Assembly (NCBI RefSeq): GCF_014290175.1
Contig: NZ_JACOOR010000004.1
Span: 371,242-435,241 of the forward strand
Reading direction: 5' to 3'
Source: Anaerosacchariphilus hominis
Lineage (GTDB): Bacteria > Bacillota > Clostridia > Lachnospirales > Lachnospiraceae
Length of the DNA: 64,000 nt
In this document: piece by piece, positions 46,078 to 55,210 of the stretch
Layout: every line of letters starts with the position of its first letter
Position numbering within the stretch: the first letter of the stretch is position 1
Position numbers and translations under genes: made by a program
Notes under the pieces: model-generated
Database searches by the model: none
What the model was told of the DNA's origin: nothing
Seen by the model: only the letters and a program-made list of their open reading frames with translations

Positions 46078-47091
46078 TCATCCTTCCTCTCTTACAATAT
46101 TCTCTTTGATTTTATCATTTATCCGCTGTTCTTTGAATGTAACGCACTGGATAATGGAATTCTTCACTTCTTTTGCTTTGGAACTTCCGTGTGTCTTCAC
46201 CACAAGGCCTCTCAGGCCCAGAAGCGGTGCGCCGCCGTACTCGGTAGCGTCAAAGGACTTCAGCGTCTCTTTCAGCGCCGGCTTCACCAGAAGCGCGCCG
46301 ATCTTGCTTCGAAGGCTGCTCATCATGCCGGACTTGATCTTGCTCACCAGCACGGCTCCCACACCTTCGTAAAGCTTCAGAATAACATTTCCCACAAAGG
46401 CTTCACAGACGATAACGTCCGCCTGTCCATGGGGGATCTCACGGGCCTCGATATTTCCCACAAAGTTAATGCCCTCGCACTCCTTCAGAAGCGGGTAAGT
46501 CTCCTTGACCAGGGCATTGCCCTTCTCTTCCTCCGCTCCGATATTGACGATGGCCACTCTGGGGTTCTTTACGCCCATCACATGCTCCATATAGATGGAG
46601 CCCATCTTCGCAAACTGCACCAGATGGGAAGGTCTGGCGTCCACATTCGCTCCGCAGTCAATCAGCAGGGATACGCCCTTTTCCGTAGGAATCAACGGTG
46701 CCAGAGGCGGTCTCTCCACGCCCTTGATCCGTCCCACCAGAAGCTGTCCTCCTGCCAGTACGGCTCCCGAACTGCCGGCCGATACGAAAGCGTCCGCTTT
46801 TTCTTCCTTTACCAGCTTCAGCCCGACTACAATGGAAGAATCCTTCTTCGTCCGAATGGCTGCCACCGGCGGCTCTGCCGTCTCGATGACCTCTGTGGCA
46901 TTCACCACCTCTATCTGCTCTTCCCGGTAGGTATAGCCCTTCAGCTTCTCCCGAATCAGCTCTTCCTTTCCCACGAGAAGTATCTGAATGTCTTCCCGCA
47001 GCGCTGCGGCTTCCATGGCGCCCTTGATAATCTCGTCCGGCGCGTTGTCACCGCCCATTGCGTCTACCGCAACTCTGATCATTTCCTGCAT
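46078..47091 (-). CDS. plsX: Phosphate acyltransferase PlsX
   Basis: 337 residues. The motif [19 protein letters not shown] and the later [23 protein letters not shown] segment are those of PlsX, which makes acyl-phosphate from acyl-ACP for PlsY. AGGAGG lies eight bases before the chosen ATG (MQEMIRV), better than the following Met. The order is plsX-acpP. Confidence 0.97.
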   Translation of the reverse strand: MQEMIRVAVDAMGGDNAPDEIIKGAMEAAALREDIQILLVGKEELIREKLKGYTYREEQIEVVNATEVIETAEPPVAAIRTKKDSSIVVGLKLVKEEKADAFVSAGSSGAVLAGGQLLVGRIKGVERPPLAPLIPTEKGVSLLIDCGANVDARPSHLVQFAKMGSIYMEHVMGVKNPRVAIVNIGAEEEKGNALVKETYPLLKECEGINFVGNIEAREIPHGQADVIVCEAFVGNVILKLYEGVGAVLVSKIKSGMMSSLRSKIGALLVKPALKETLKSFDATEYGGAPLLGLRGLVVKTHGSSKAKEVKNSIIQCVTFKEQRINDKIKENIVREEG

Positions 47092-47328
47092 GAATCTTTC
47101 CTCCTGATCTTCAGATCCTCTGTACGGAGATCCTTTATCATAATACTAAATATCAAATGAGAAATCAACAGTTTCTTTTGCCTTGCGCTGGCACCTGCCT
47201 CCGGTCCTTTCGTTTGCTTTTTTCTATAATCCATGTATAATTACAGATGATGGTTCCCGTTTTTTCAAAGCCTCCGGGCTTTTGGATGGATACGGGGAAT
47301 CTACATTTTAAGTATTTGAGGTTTTTAT

Positions 47329-48285
47329 ATGAAAAAGAAATTTTTAGGAAATACAGGCATAGAAGTTTCAGTCGCGGGCTTCGGAGTGCTTCCCATGGGC
47401 CCCAGTCAGCTGGCGCTGCCGGTGGAGCAGGGGGCAGGGGTGATCCGCTACGCCCTGGAAAGGGGCTTCAATTTTCTGGATACGGCCCAGTATTACCGTA
47501 CTTATCCGTATATCCGAAAGGCGCTGGAGGGCGGAGACTATGACCATGTGGTTATCTCCTCCAAGTCCCTCCGCACTGATTATGACGGCATGATGGAAGC
47601 CATTCTGGAAGCCCGGGAAGAACTGGGGCGGAAGGTCATCGAAATATTTCTCATGCACGAGGTCCGCTCCGGGCAGCTTACGGAACGCGCCGGGGCCTGG
47701 GAGGCTCTGAAGGAAGCTAAGGCCAAGGGGCTCGTGCGGGCCATCGGGCTTTCCACCCATCACATTGATATTACGGCGGCTGCCGCTTCCCTGCCAGGAC
47801 TGGACGTGGTCTTTCCGCTTATTAATTACGCCGGTCTCGGCATCCGAAAGGGGGATGCATTCGGATCCAGGGAAGAGATGCTGGAAGCCATCCGCCACTG
47901 TCACCAGGCAGGAAAAGGCGTGTTCTCCATGAAGGCCTTCGGCGGCGGAAGCCTCACGGCCCATTACCAGGAGGCGCTTGACTATGTATTCTCCAAAGAG
48001 GAGATCGATTCGGTGATGATTGGCTTTGGGAAAAATGCGGAGATAGACGATCTGCTTTCCTATTTAGACGGGGAAATGGAGAAATCTTACAATCCAGACG
48101 TGTCCGAAAAGAAGGTTTATATCAACCAGGAGGACTGCGAGGGCTGTGGCTCCTGCAAGGCCGCCTGTCCCGCCGGAGCCATCTTCTATAATGAAAACGG
48201 TCTGGCCGAGGTCAACCACGACAAATGCCTGACCTGCGGGTACTGCAGCCCGGTGTGTCCGGTGCGGGCAGTGATTATGTATTAA
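47329..48285 (+). CDS. Aldo/keto reductase with two C-terminal [4Fe-4S] motifs
   Basis: 318 residues. The first 260 residues are a TIM-barrel aldo/keto reductase: catalytic region NFLDTAQYYRTYPYIRKAL and HEVRSG. The C-terminal 45 residues hold two ferredoxin clusters, CEGCGSCKAACP and CLTCGYCSPVCP. Such proteins of anaerobes probably link NAD(P)H reduction to ferredoxin. The physiological substrate is unknown. It is alone on the plus strand and shares a terminator with tmRNA. About 240 bases upstream contain TATAAT-like -10 motifs. Confidence 0.92.
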   Translation: MKKKFLGNTGIEVSVAGFGVLPMGPSQLALPVEQGAGVIRYALERGFNFLDTAQYYRTYPYIRKALEGGDYDHVVISSKSLRTDYDGMMEAILEAREELGRKVIEIFLMHEVRSGQLTERAGAWEALKEAKAKGLVRAIGLSTHHIDITAAAASLPGLDVVFPLINYAGLGIRKGDAFGSREEMLEAIRHCHQAGKGVFSMKAFGGGSLTAHYQEALDYVFSKEEIDSVMIGFGKNAEIDDLLSYLDGEMEKSYNPDVSEKKVYINQEDCEGCGSCKAACPAGAIFYNENGLAEVNHDKCLTCGYCSPVCPVRAVIMY

Positions 48286-48294
48286 TTTTTACAG

Positions 48295-48350
48295 ATACAA
48301 AATAACGGTATGGAATATCGGTTTTCCGATGCCATACCGTTATTTTGTAT
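48295..48350. terminator. Bidirectional terminator, aldo/keto reductase and tmRNA
   Basis: Perfect 19-bp arms (48295-48313 and 48332-48350), ATACAAAATAACGGTATGG and its complement, with an inner ATCGG/CCGAT hairpin in the loop. Convergent transcription units end on each side. Confidence 0.85.
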
Positions 48351-48364
48351 TCTTCCGTTTTTAG

Positions 48365-48701
48365 TGGACCTGAGGGGAATCGAACCCCTGTCCGAAAGCC
48401 TATTCCCTGTTCTTCTACTATCGTAGTCAGTTCTTTGACATTCCCTCCGTCAGCCGGGAACTAACACCCTGCGGACTTCAGTAGCTTCATGATACGCCCA
48501 TGCGCGCAAAGCTTAACGCATGTCGTTTCCCACATAGTCGATGCCGGATTCTTAAAGTGTGGGTGCTCTAAGGCCGACAGCTGCCATTAGGCAGCGTATG
48601 CTAAATTATCTTCAGCGTTTATTTTTAATTTTGCGATTTGACGCATCGCCTGCGGATAGCTTCACCAGCTGCAAAACCCCCGTCGAAACCAGTACAAGCC
48701 C
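48365..48701 (-). ncRNA. ssrA: tmRNA (transfer-messenger RNA)
   Basis: The 5' end (GGGCTTG) pairs with the 3' end (CAGGTCC, two wobbles) to form the acceptor stem. The tRNA-like part has ACTGGTTTCGACGGGGG at the 5' side and GGGGTTCGATTCCCC as the T arm. The tag frame at 48634-48587 reads AKLKINAEDNLAYAA then TAA, a normal proteolysis tag. The expected CCA is CTA in DNA, so CCA must be added after transcription. It rescues stalled ribosomes with SmpB. A promoter lies about 70 bases upstream. Confidence 0.95.
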
Positions 48702-48767
48702 TGGTTGAAACTGCCTGAAACGCTGTGAACGGCAGTCTTTTGCCCTCTTCGGGTAATCTGTTCTTGT

Positions 48768-48796
48768 AGTATAGCCCGAAGAGACACAAAAATCAA
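48768..48796 (-). promoter_or_regulatory. Promoter of ssrA
   Basis: Minus-strand TTGATT (48796-48791), 17-base spacer, TATACT (48773-48768). A short hairpin (ACTGCC/GGCAGT) lies in the presumed 5' precursor. Confidence 0.65.
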
Positions 48797-48849
48797 GTCC
48801 TTTTTCGTAGTCTTTATCAAGTTTTTCCCGTCACTGTTTTCATCCGGAC

Positions 48850-50196
48850 TTATTCCACCAGAATCGCATTAGGATAGATCCGCTCCATCCGCTCGTCCGG
48901 GAAGTGCTCGTCCAGCCAGCCGTCCGCGGCAGTTTCGATACCCTCTCCGGTCTGCCGCACTGTGTAGCGGTTCAGGGCCAGGCCTGACAGGCAAATGTCG
49001 TAAATCATGAATACCAGCAGGATCCAGGTCATCCAGACGCCAAACTTCTTCGGGAGCTTTTCGATCCAGCCGGAAAGAATGGGGTACAGTACCTTCATCC
49101 AGACCACAGCCGCGATGCCCCAGAAAAAGCAGTACAGCAGGTTGATTCTGCCGCCCAGGTTAAAGGGGATCTTGCTGTAATCCCAGAACACAGTGCCGAA
49201 TACCAGCTCCGTAAAGACGCTGCAGATATACTCATAGGCTCCGCCCAGAACGGTACCGAAGCAGAAGATGTAGCTGTCGCTCCGATCCTTATAGCGGTAC
49301 AGAATCGCAGTAAGCAGTACGCAGCCCAGACCCCAAACGATGCTGAATGGCCCGTACACCACGCTGCTGCGGCTCATGAGCTTTCCGGCCGTCACATAGC
49401 AGAATATAGTCTCCGTAATATCGCCCAGAAACGCGCCCAGGAAAAAGAGGCAGGCCAGTTTATAAAAGCAGCAGCCTACGGCAAAAACGCCGGAACGGGA
49501 TCTGGCTTCTTCCGCCGCCTTCTCCTGCTCTCTTCTGGCACGCAAAAGCTCTTCCGCCGCCAGTCTCGGGTAAGCCCGTTCCATACGACGAAGCACGAAA
49601 GCCGTCAGTCCCTCTCCCATCTGATCCGCGGTCTTTTGCAGATTTTCAGCCACATTGTGGAGGAGAGACGCCTTTTTCACACTGGATTTAACCTTCAGGA
49701 TACCCACCAGAGTTCCCACAAAGTCCAGGGCAAATACAATACCCAGCACCAGCAGAATGAGCTTTCCCACGGTTATGGGAAGAAGCTTCAGAAGGTCTGT
49801 CAGAAAGGGATTCGCAAACCGGATACAAAGCACGCCCAGAATACCCCAGACCACAGACCAAGGCAGGCTCACATAGCCACCGAACTGAAACCGTTTCCGG
49901 GAGAAGTCCCACCATTTTCGGTGGAAAATCCTCTCCAGTACGAAGCCTGTCAGATAGGTGGTCAGGAAAGAAAGAATCATGCCTCCCACAAAAAGGAAAA
50001 AGAGGTGATCCTTAAGTTCCGTAAGAAACAGCGCAAAGGCCACGCCGCCGAAGCCGTAGGCCGGACACCAGGGACCATAGAGGAAGCCCGCATCCGCAAA
50101 CTTCTTTTCCCGGGCAGCAGTACCCACCGTACCAATCACCCAGCCTGCAAAAGCATAGAAGAAAAAGAACCACAAAAGCTCATATCCTGTCATCAT
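48850..50196 (-). CDS. Tandem-duplicated CmpB/DUF1113-like membrane protein
   Basis: 448 residues with about ten membrane helices. Two copies of one domain: residues about 5-170 hold FLYGPWCPAYGFGG, ERIFHRKWWDFSRKRFQFGGYVSLPWSVVWG; residues about 240-410 hold SSVVYGPFSIVWGLG, ELVFGTVFWDYSKIPFNLGGRINLLYCFFWG. This is the PF06541-like putative ABC-permease family. A basic coiled-coil linker (ERAYPRLAAEELLRARREQEKA) joins them. No ATPase gene is adjacent, so an ABC role is doubtful. Function unknown. Confidence 0.85.
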   Translation of the reverse strand: MMTGYELLWFFFFYAFAGWVIGTVGTAAREKKFADAGFLYGPWCPAYGFGGVAFALFLTELKDHLFFLFVGGMILSFLTTYLTGFVLERIFHRKWWDFSRKRFQFGGYVSLPWSVVWGILGVLCIRFANPFLTDLLKLLPITVGKLILLVLGIVFALDFVGTLVGILKVKSSVKKASLLHNVAENLQKTADQMGEGLTAFVLRRMERAYPRLAAEELLRARREQEKAAEEARSRSGVFAVGCCFYKLACLFFLGAFLGDITETIFCYVTAGKLMSRSSVVYGPFSIVWGLGCVLLTAILYRYKDRSDSYIFCFGTVLGGAYEYICSVFTELVFGTVFWDYSKIPFNLGGRINLLYCFFWGIAAVVWMKVLYPILSGWIEKLPKKFGVWMTWILLVFMIYDICLSGLALNRYTVRQTGEGIETAADGWLDEHFPDERMERIYPNAILVE

Positions 50197-50247
50197 CTGT
50201 TTTCTGTCCTTTCTGTCTTATCTCTGTCGTCTTTTCAAAGTCTTAAA

Positions 50248-50287
50248 AGGCCCCGGCATATCCGCTTTCACGGATACACCGGAGCCT
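50248..50287 (-). terminator. Terminator of pnp
   Basis: 17-bp stem with three G-U wobbles on the minus-strand RNA and a six-base loop, followed by TTTT. It lies 34 bases beyond the pnp stop. Confidence 0.8.
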
Positions 50288-50320
50288 GATGTATTTTTCT
50301 ATTCTTATGTTTCTTATACC

Positions 50321-52414
50321 TTATGCGTTTTCCGGCAGATCCTTGATGGAGAAACTGAAGCGTCCCATCTTGTCCTTACCCAGGCATACTACCTTCACAA
50401 TGTCACCCAGTGTCAGAACGTCCTCTACGCGGTTGATGCGCTGCTTTGCGATCTTGGAAATGTGTACCATACCCTCTTTGCCCGGTGCGAACTCCAGGAA
50501 TGCGCCGAACTCCTTGATGCTGACCACCTTGCCGGTGAGGATCATGCCCTCTTCAAAATCGGTTACGATAGTCTTGATAAGCTCAATGGCCTTGTCCATG
50601 GCAGCCTTATCTGTACCGCATACGGATACAGCACCATTGTCATCAATATCGATCTTGACACCGGTCTGCTCAATGATGGCATTGATGGTCTTGCCTCTCT
50701 GGCCAACCACATCGCCGATCTTCTGCGGGTCGATCTGGATCTGTACGATCTTCGGTGCATACTCACCAACCTCTTTCCGGGGCTCGCTGATACAGGGCTT
50801 CATGCAGTTGTCCATGATATAGAGACGCGCCTCACGGCAACGTGCGATAGCGCCCTCTACGATGGGACGGGTCAGGCCATGGATCTTGATATCCATCTGG
50901 ATGGCGGTGATACCCTCGGTGGTACCGGTTACCTTGAAGTCCATATCTCCGAAGAAGTCCTCCAGGCCCTGGATATCGGTCAGCAGTACGAAATCGTCGT
51001 CGGTCTCGCCTGTTACCAGACCACAGGAGATACCTGCTACCATCTTCTTGATGGGCACACCTGCCGCCATCAGGGACATACAGGATGCACAGGTGGAAGC
51101 CATGGAGGTGGAACCGTTGGACTCAAAGGTCTCGGATACGGTACGGATCGCATACGGGAACTCCTCCTCAGAGGGCAGTACCGGCAGCAGCGCACGCTCA
51201 GCCAGCGCTCCGTGTCCGATCTCACGACGTCCCGGTCCGCGGCTGGGCTTGGTCTCTCCTACGGAGTAGCTGGGGAAGTTATAGTGATGCATGTAACGCT
51301 TGCTGGTCTCATTCTCATCCAGGCCGTCCAGGCGCTGTGCCTCGGACAGCGGAGCCAGGGTACAGATGTTGCAGATCTGAGTCTGCCCTCTGGTAAACAT
51401 GGCGGAGCCGTGTACACGGGGGATGATATCTACCTCTGCAGACAGCGGACGGATCTGGGTAATCTCACGTCCGTCCGGACGCTTGTGATCCTTCAGGATC
51501 ATCTTGCGGACAGTCTTTTTCTGGTACTGATATACAGCCTCGCCCAGAACCTCAAGCCACTCTTCCTTCTCTGCAAATGCCTCTTCCAGACGCTCGGTAA
51601 TCTTGCGGATATTCTCCTCACGCTTCTGCTTCTCGTCTGTGAAAACTGCCTCTTCCATCTCTGCGGGCGGAACGATCTCCTTGATAGCCGCGAACAGCTC
51701 TTCCGGTACGGCGCAGCTGGTGTAGCTGTGCTTTTCCTTACCGCACTCTGCCACGATCTGGTCGATGAAAGCGATAACCTGCTGGTTTACCTCATGAGCC
51801 TTGTAGATAGCCTCGATCATCTTTGCCTCGGGGATCTCGTTGGCTCCTGCCTCGATCATGATAACCTTTTCTCTGGTGGAAGCTACGGTCAGCTTCAGGT
51901 CGGATACCTTCAGCTGTGCCTGACCCGGGTTTACAATGAACTCGCCGTCAATCATGCCGATCTGAGTCATGGCGCAGGGGCCTGCAAAGGGGATATCTGA
52001 AATCGCGGTGGCGATAGCAGAACCCAGCATAGCGGTCAGCTCCGGACTGCAGGCGGGATCTACGGAAAGAACCAGGTTGTTCAGGGTTACGTCATTCCGA
52101 TAGTCCTTCGGGAACAGCGGACGCATGGGACGGTCAATGACACGGGAAGTCAGGATAGCATTTTCGGATGCCTTACCCTCACGCTTGTTGAAACCTCCCG
52201 GGATCTTTCCTACGGAATACAGCTTCTCCTCGTACTCTACGCTTAAGGGGAAGAAGTCGATGCCGTCACGGGGCTTGTCAGATGCGGTTGCTGTGGAAAG
52301 TACGGTGGTATCACCGTAGTGCATGAAGGCTGCGCCGTTTGCCTGCTTTGCTACTCTGTTCACATCTACAGTCAGAGTACGGCCGGCCAGATCCATAGAA
52401 AAACTCTTGTACAT
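50321..52414 (-). CDS. pnp: Polyribonucleotide nucleotidyltransferase (PNPase)
   Basis: 697 residues. Two RNase PH domains (GRTLTVDVNRVAKQANGAAFMHYGDTTVL and RVHGSAMFTRGQTQI), a KH domain (GDVVGQRGKTINAIIEQTGVKIDID) and a C-terminal S1 domain (GMILTGKVVSIKEFGAFLEFAPGKEGMVHISK). It degrades RNA 3' to 5' by phosphorolysis. It follows rpsO, as in many bacteria, after a 290-base structured leader. Confidence 0.98.
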   Translation of the reverse strand: MYKSFSMDLAGRTLTVDVNRVAKQANGAAFMHYGDTTVLSTATASDKPRDGIDFFPLSVEYEEKLYSVGKIPGGFNKREGKASENAILTSRVIDRPMRPLFPKDYRNDVTLNNLVLSVDPACSPELTAMLGSAIATAISDIPFAGPCAMTQIGMIDGEFIVNPGQAQLKVSDLKLTVASTREKVIMIEAGANEIPEAKMIEAIYKAHEVNQQVIAFIDQIVAECGKEKHSYTSCAVPEELFAAIKEIVPPAEMEEAVFTDEKQKREENIRKITERLEEAFAEKEEWLEVLGEAVYQYQKKTVRKMILKDHKRPDGREITQIRPLSAEVDIIPRVHGSAMFTRGQTQICNICTLAPLSEAQRLDGLDENETSKRYMHHYNFPSYSVGETKPSRGPGRREIGHGALAERALLPVLPSEEEFPYAIRTVSETFESNGSTSMASTCASCMSLMAAGVPIKKMVAGISCGLVTGETDDDFVLLTDIQGLEDFFGDMDFKVTGTTEGITAIQMDIKIHGLTRPIVEGAIARCREARLYIMDNCMKPCISEPRKEVGEYAPKIVQIQIDPQKIGDVVGQRGKTINAIIEQTGVKIDIDDNGAVSVCGTDKAAMDKAIELIKTIVTDFEEGMILTGKVVSIKEFGAFLEFAPGKEGMVHISKIAKQRINRVEDVLTLGDIVKVVCLGKDKMGRFSFSIKDLPENA

Positions 52415-52437
52415 AATATTTCTCCTTTTTGGCTGGG

Positions 52438-52624
52438 TGTAGGAGATTCGTTACTATCCACATCCACTATCTCGAGTACTTCAGCGCGAAACTACGAAGT
52501 AATTTCTGTGCATCGCGAATCGGTTACTGTGAACGTAGTGAACTGTAACGGAGAAACCGAAACTACTGATCTCCGTGTGATGGACTCACGCGTACATCAG
52601 TGGTCTCGGAACATTTCTCCTACA
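52438..52624 (-). promoter_or_regulatory. Structured leader of pnp
   Basis: The 290-base gap between rpsO and pnp has no gene. On the minus strand TGTAGGAGA (52624-52616) pairs with TCTCCTACA (52446-52438), closing about 170 bases that hold further hairpins: ACTGAT/ATCAGT, GTTAC/GTAAC and GAAATTAC/GTAGTTTC with loop TTC. The closing helix ends about 14 bases before the pnp ribosome site. In E. coli pnp is autoregulated through its leader after RNase III cleavage. Confidence 0.5.
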
Positions 52625-52659
52625 GGGTCAACGGGTTACGGTGTGTTTTCATAATACAC

Positions 52660-52703
52660 AAAAACCGGGCGAAAGAACCCAAAGATTCCTCCGCCCTTTT
52701 GGA
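52660..52703 (-). terminator. Terminator or processing hairpin after rpsO
   Basis: Minus-strand GGGCG, an AGGAATC/GGTTCTT inner stem (two wobbles), CGCCC, then GGTTTTTG. It lies just after the rpsO stop, as the rpsO-pnp boundary often does. Confidence 0.7.
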
Positions 52704-52706
52704 AAC

Positions 52707-52973
52707 TTATTTTCTCAGTCCTAATCTCTCAATCAGACTACGATATCTCTCGATATCCATCTTCTTCAGGTATGCAAGCATATTACGTCTCTGTCCAACC
52801 ATCTTCAGAAGTCCTCTTCTGGAGTGATGATCCTTCGGATTAGCCTGCAGATGAGCGGTCAGCTCCTGGATACGAGCGGTCAGGATAGCTACCTGTACCT
52901 CCGGTGAACCTGTGTCACCCTCTTTTAAACCGTACTCTGCGATAATAGCCTGCTTCTTTTCCTTTGCGATCAT
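52707..52973 (-). CDS. rpsO: 30S ribosomal protein S15
   Basis: 88 residues. [44 protein letters not shown] is characteristic of S15. It binds 16S rRNA early in 30S assembly. Its leader holds a three-way-junction-like structure, and a strong promoter lies upstream. Confidence 0.99.
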   Translation of the reverse strand: MIAKEKKQAIIAEYGLKEGDTGSPEVQVAILTARIQELTAHLQANPKDHHSRRGLLKMVGQRRNMLAYLKKMDIERYRSLIERLGLRK

Positions 52974-53001
52974 GATGTTTCCTCCTTGAAATATTTTATA
53001 C

Positions 53002-53048
53002 GCTGGGTATCAAGCAATGGTCGGAGTGTCCGATAACCGGATACCAGC
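53002..53048 (-). promoter_or_regulatory. S15 leader structure of rpsO
   Basis: On the minus strand GCTGG.TATC pairs with GATA.CCCAGC, enclosing GGT-CGGA / TCCG-ACC. The arrangement resembles autoregulatory S15-binding leaders of Firmicutes, which mimic the 16S rRNA site. Confidence 0.55.
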
Positions 53049-53064
53049 AAACTCATACTGTAAC

Positions 53065-53093
53065 AGAATACCATAGCTCCTGTATGGTGTCAA
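53065..53093 (-). promoter_or_regulatory. Promoter of rpsO-pnp
   Basis: Minus-strand TTGACA (53093-53088), 17-base spacer, TATTCT (53070-53065). Confidence 0.75.
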
Positions 53094-53105
53094 GTACTGA
53101 TTTCA

Positions 53106-54143
53106 TCAGTCCTTCAGAATCCGCGCTGCGCTCACAGGACTCCGGTAATACATATTTGAAATGGTGATTCCGGTCCGCGGATTGCTGGCGTGAACCACTC
53201 TTCCACCGCCGATGTACATGGCCACATGGTTAATGCGCTTTCCGTTGCCATAGAAAATCAGATCGCCCGGCTTCACATCGCCGACACTGATCTTGGTGCC
53301 GCAGTTTGCCTGGGCTCTGGAAGAGTGAGGCAGGGAAATGCCGAAGTTCCGATACACAGCCAGCACAAAGCCGGAGCAGTCCGCACCCTTGGTCAGGCTG
53401 GTGCCTCCCCATACATAGCGGTTACCCACATAATCCTGGGCGAAATCACAGATAGCGATCCGCACATCGGTAACGCCCTCGCCGTACAGGGCCTCGGAAA
53501 GGGTCAGTGCCGTATCCAGCTCGCTGGTCACATCCACATACTCGGCAGCCACATAACCATCTTCACCATCGATATCTACCTTCACCCAGTCTTCCATCTC
53601 TTCAATCACCTGAAGTTCCTCACCGCTCGGAACCTTGGTCCAGTAATCCGCATCCGTGCTGGGCTCCATCCGTACATATAAAGAATCTGTATTCACCCGT
53701 GCCACAGTCTGTCCCAGCTGGAAAGCCAGATCCACCGCTTCCTGGCCTGTGTACAGATATTCTGTCTTCACATAACCTTCCACTTCACCGGATCGGATAT
53801 GAGACCATTCCCCTTCGCTTCCCAGGATCTCACAGGCGCCGTTTTTACGAAGCTTTCCTACCAGCTGGCTGCTTCCGTCCGCGCTTGCACGAATATTCAG
53901 ATTATCCTCCACATTGGCGATGGCGATATTCACATAGCCCTCCAGGGGTGTGCCTGTCCAGACTACCTCGGCCGTGGCCTGGGTCAGTTCCTCGGTGTCC
54001 GCTGCCTGACTGAAATTCGATGCCACACCTGTATTCAGGCTGTCTCCCAGTCCGGAAGCCTGCGCATCCATTCCGTTCATACCCACGGAAGCCAGGAAAA
54101 TCGCTCCCAGAACCAGTCCCGCCGTTCTATATCTTCTATACAT
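53106..54143 (-). CDS. Secreted SH3b-NlpC/P60 cell-wall hydrolase
   Basis: 345 residues. A signal peptide (MYRRYRTAGLVLGAIFLASVGMNGMDAQASG) is followed by two SH3b domains (about 75-125 and 145-200) and a C-terminal NlpC/P60 peptidase. The catalytic Cys is in GADCSGFVLAVYRNFG and His in INHVAMYIGGGRVVHAS. It probably cleaves gamma-D-Glu-diamino acid bonds in peptidoglycan. GGAGG lies five bases before the chosen ATG at 54143. The first frame Met is six codons further up without a site. Confidence 0.95.
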   Translation of the reverse strand: MYRRYRTAGLVLGAIFLASVGMNGMDAQASGLGDSLNTGVASNFSQAADTEELTQATAEVVWTGTPLEGYVNIAIANVEDNLNIRASADGSSQLVGKLRKNGACEILGSEGEWSHIRSGEVEGYVKTEYLYTGQEAVDLAFQLGQTVARVNTDSLYVRMEPSTDADYWTKVPSGEELQVIEEMEDWVKVDIDGEDGYVAAEYVDVTSELDTALTLSEALYGEGVTDVRIAICDFAQDYVGNRYVWGGTSLTKGADCSGFVLAVYRNFGISLPHSSRAQANCGTKISVGDVKPGDLIFYGNGKRINHVAMYIGGGRVVHASNPRTGITISNMYYRSPVSAARILKD

Positions 54144-54279
54144 AAAAACCTCCAAAGTCATTTATTACAATTATGTTAAAAATCTATTACATACTAAATC
54201 AATTTACAGTCTTTGTCAAGCAGACTTCTATAGAAATCCCCTTTTTCCTGAAAAGTATCATTTTTTATTTCTCCAACGG

Positions 54280-54318
54280 AAAAATGCGGCTCCGGAATCC
54301 ATCCGAAACCGCATTTTT
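54280..54318 (-). terminator. Terminator of SASP gene
   Basis: AAAAATGCGG / CCGCATTTTT, 10-bp stem, about 22 bases after the SASP stop. Confidence 0.85.
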
Positions 54319-54340
54319 CTGTTGTGCTGTAAGCTCCGGC

Positions 54341-54547
54341 TTATTTACCTGCCATCTGCTTTTCCTGTTCCTCGATCATCTTCTTTACCATATAGCCGCC
54401 TACAGAACCGTTCTGCTTGGAAGTCAGGTTGCCGTTGTAGCCGTCGGTCAGGGGTACGCCCAACTCGCTGGCTACCTCATACTTGAACTTGTCCAGAGCG
54501 CCCTTTGCTTCCGGTACTGCCGCGGTATTTGAAGATTTGTTTGCCAT
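54341..54547 (-). CDS. Alpha/beta-type small acid-soluble spore protein
   Basis: 68 residues. LDKFKYEVASELGVPLTDGYNGNLTSKQNGSVGGYMVKKMIEEQEKQ is the alpha/beta SASP signature. The spore protease GPR site lies in YEVASEL. It coats DNA in the forespore. The start at 54547 has GGAGG upstream. Its presence shows the organism can form spores, or descends from a spore former. Confidence 0.95.
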   Translation of the reverse strand: MANKSSNTAAVPEAKGALDKFKYEVASELGVPLTDGYNGNLTSKQNGSVGGYMVKKMIEEQEKQMAGK

Positions 54548-54706
54548 AAGAAACTCCTCCTTACTGCAGACGGGAATCATTTTACAAATTCCGTTTGTCT
54601 GCGGTTCGTGATTGGTTGTTACAGGAGTTATTATGTGGAATAATCCGGCGTTTACACTGGGAGTTCTTTGCTTCTCTGATAAAATTTGCCTGTTTTATTG
54701 CAGCTT

Positions 54707-55189
54707 TCAAAAGGTCAGCCGCATCTGGTTCCAGACCACATTGCCGTGTACAGATTCGGAAACGCCTTCATTTACAAAACCGAATTTAGCGTAATAGGGA
54801 ATCAGACGATCCTTACAGGTCAGTACCAGACCCTTGCGGCCCTGGGCTTTCGCGTCCGCGATGGCGCGTTTGATGATCTCGCCCGCATACCCCTTCTTCC
54901 GGTAAGCCGGAATGGTATTGACGCCGAAAATCATCTGCCAGGCGCCATTTTCATTATGAAGTTCTGCCTTCTCATACATTTCATCGGTCAGATCCGCCTC
55001 ATCCGTTACGAAGCCGTCCACAAAGGCAATGAGTTTGTCACCGTCAAACATGAGCCAGAAATGGGCTGCGTAATATTCCAGCCGTTTTGCAAATTCCTCC
55101 TTTGTAGCTGCTTCCGCAGGCGGAAAGCATTCAGCCTCCACCCGGGAAATGGCATCTAAATCCTCCTGTGTCGCGTTTCTTATCAGCAT
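54707..55189 (-). CDS. GNAT family N-acetyltransferase
   Basis: 160 residues. The acetyl-CoA loop is in PAYRKKGYAGEIIKRAI, preceded by FGVNTIPAYR. The substrate is unknown. It starts MLIRNATQEDLDAISRVEAECFP, typical for the family. It stands between the SASP gene and the PepSY gene. Confidence 0.93.
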   Translation of the reverse strand: MLIRNATQEDLDAISRVEAECFPPAEAATKEEFAKRLEYYAAHFWLMFDGDKLIAFVDGFVTDEADLTDEMYEKAELHNENGAWQMIFGVNTIPAYRKKGYAGEIIKRAIADAKAQGRKGLVLTCKDRLIPYYAKFGFVNEGVSESVHGNVVWNQMRLTF

Positions 55190-55210
55190 GCTTCTTCCTC
55201 TTTTTTCTCA

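Noticed and set aside
50462..52000. 512-codon open frame antisense to pnp
   Set aside because: Antisense shadow of pnp, no ribosome site.
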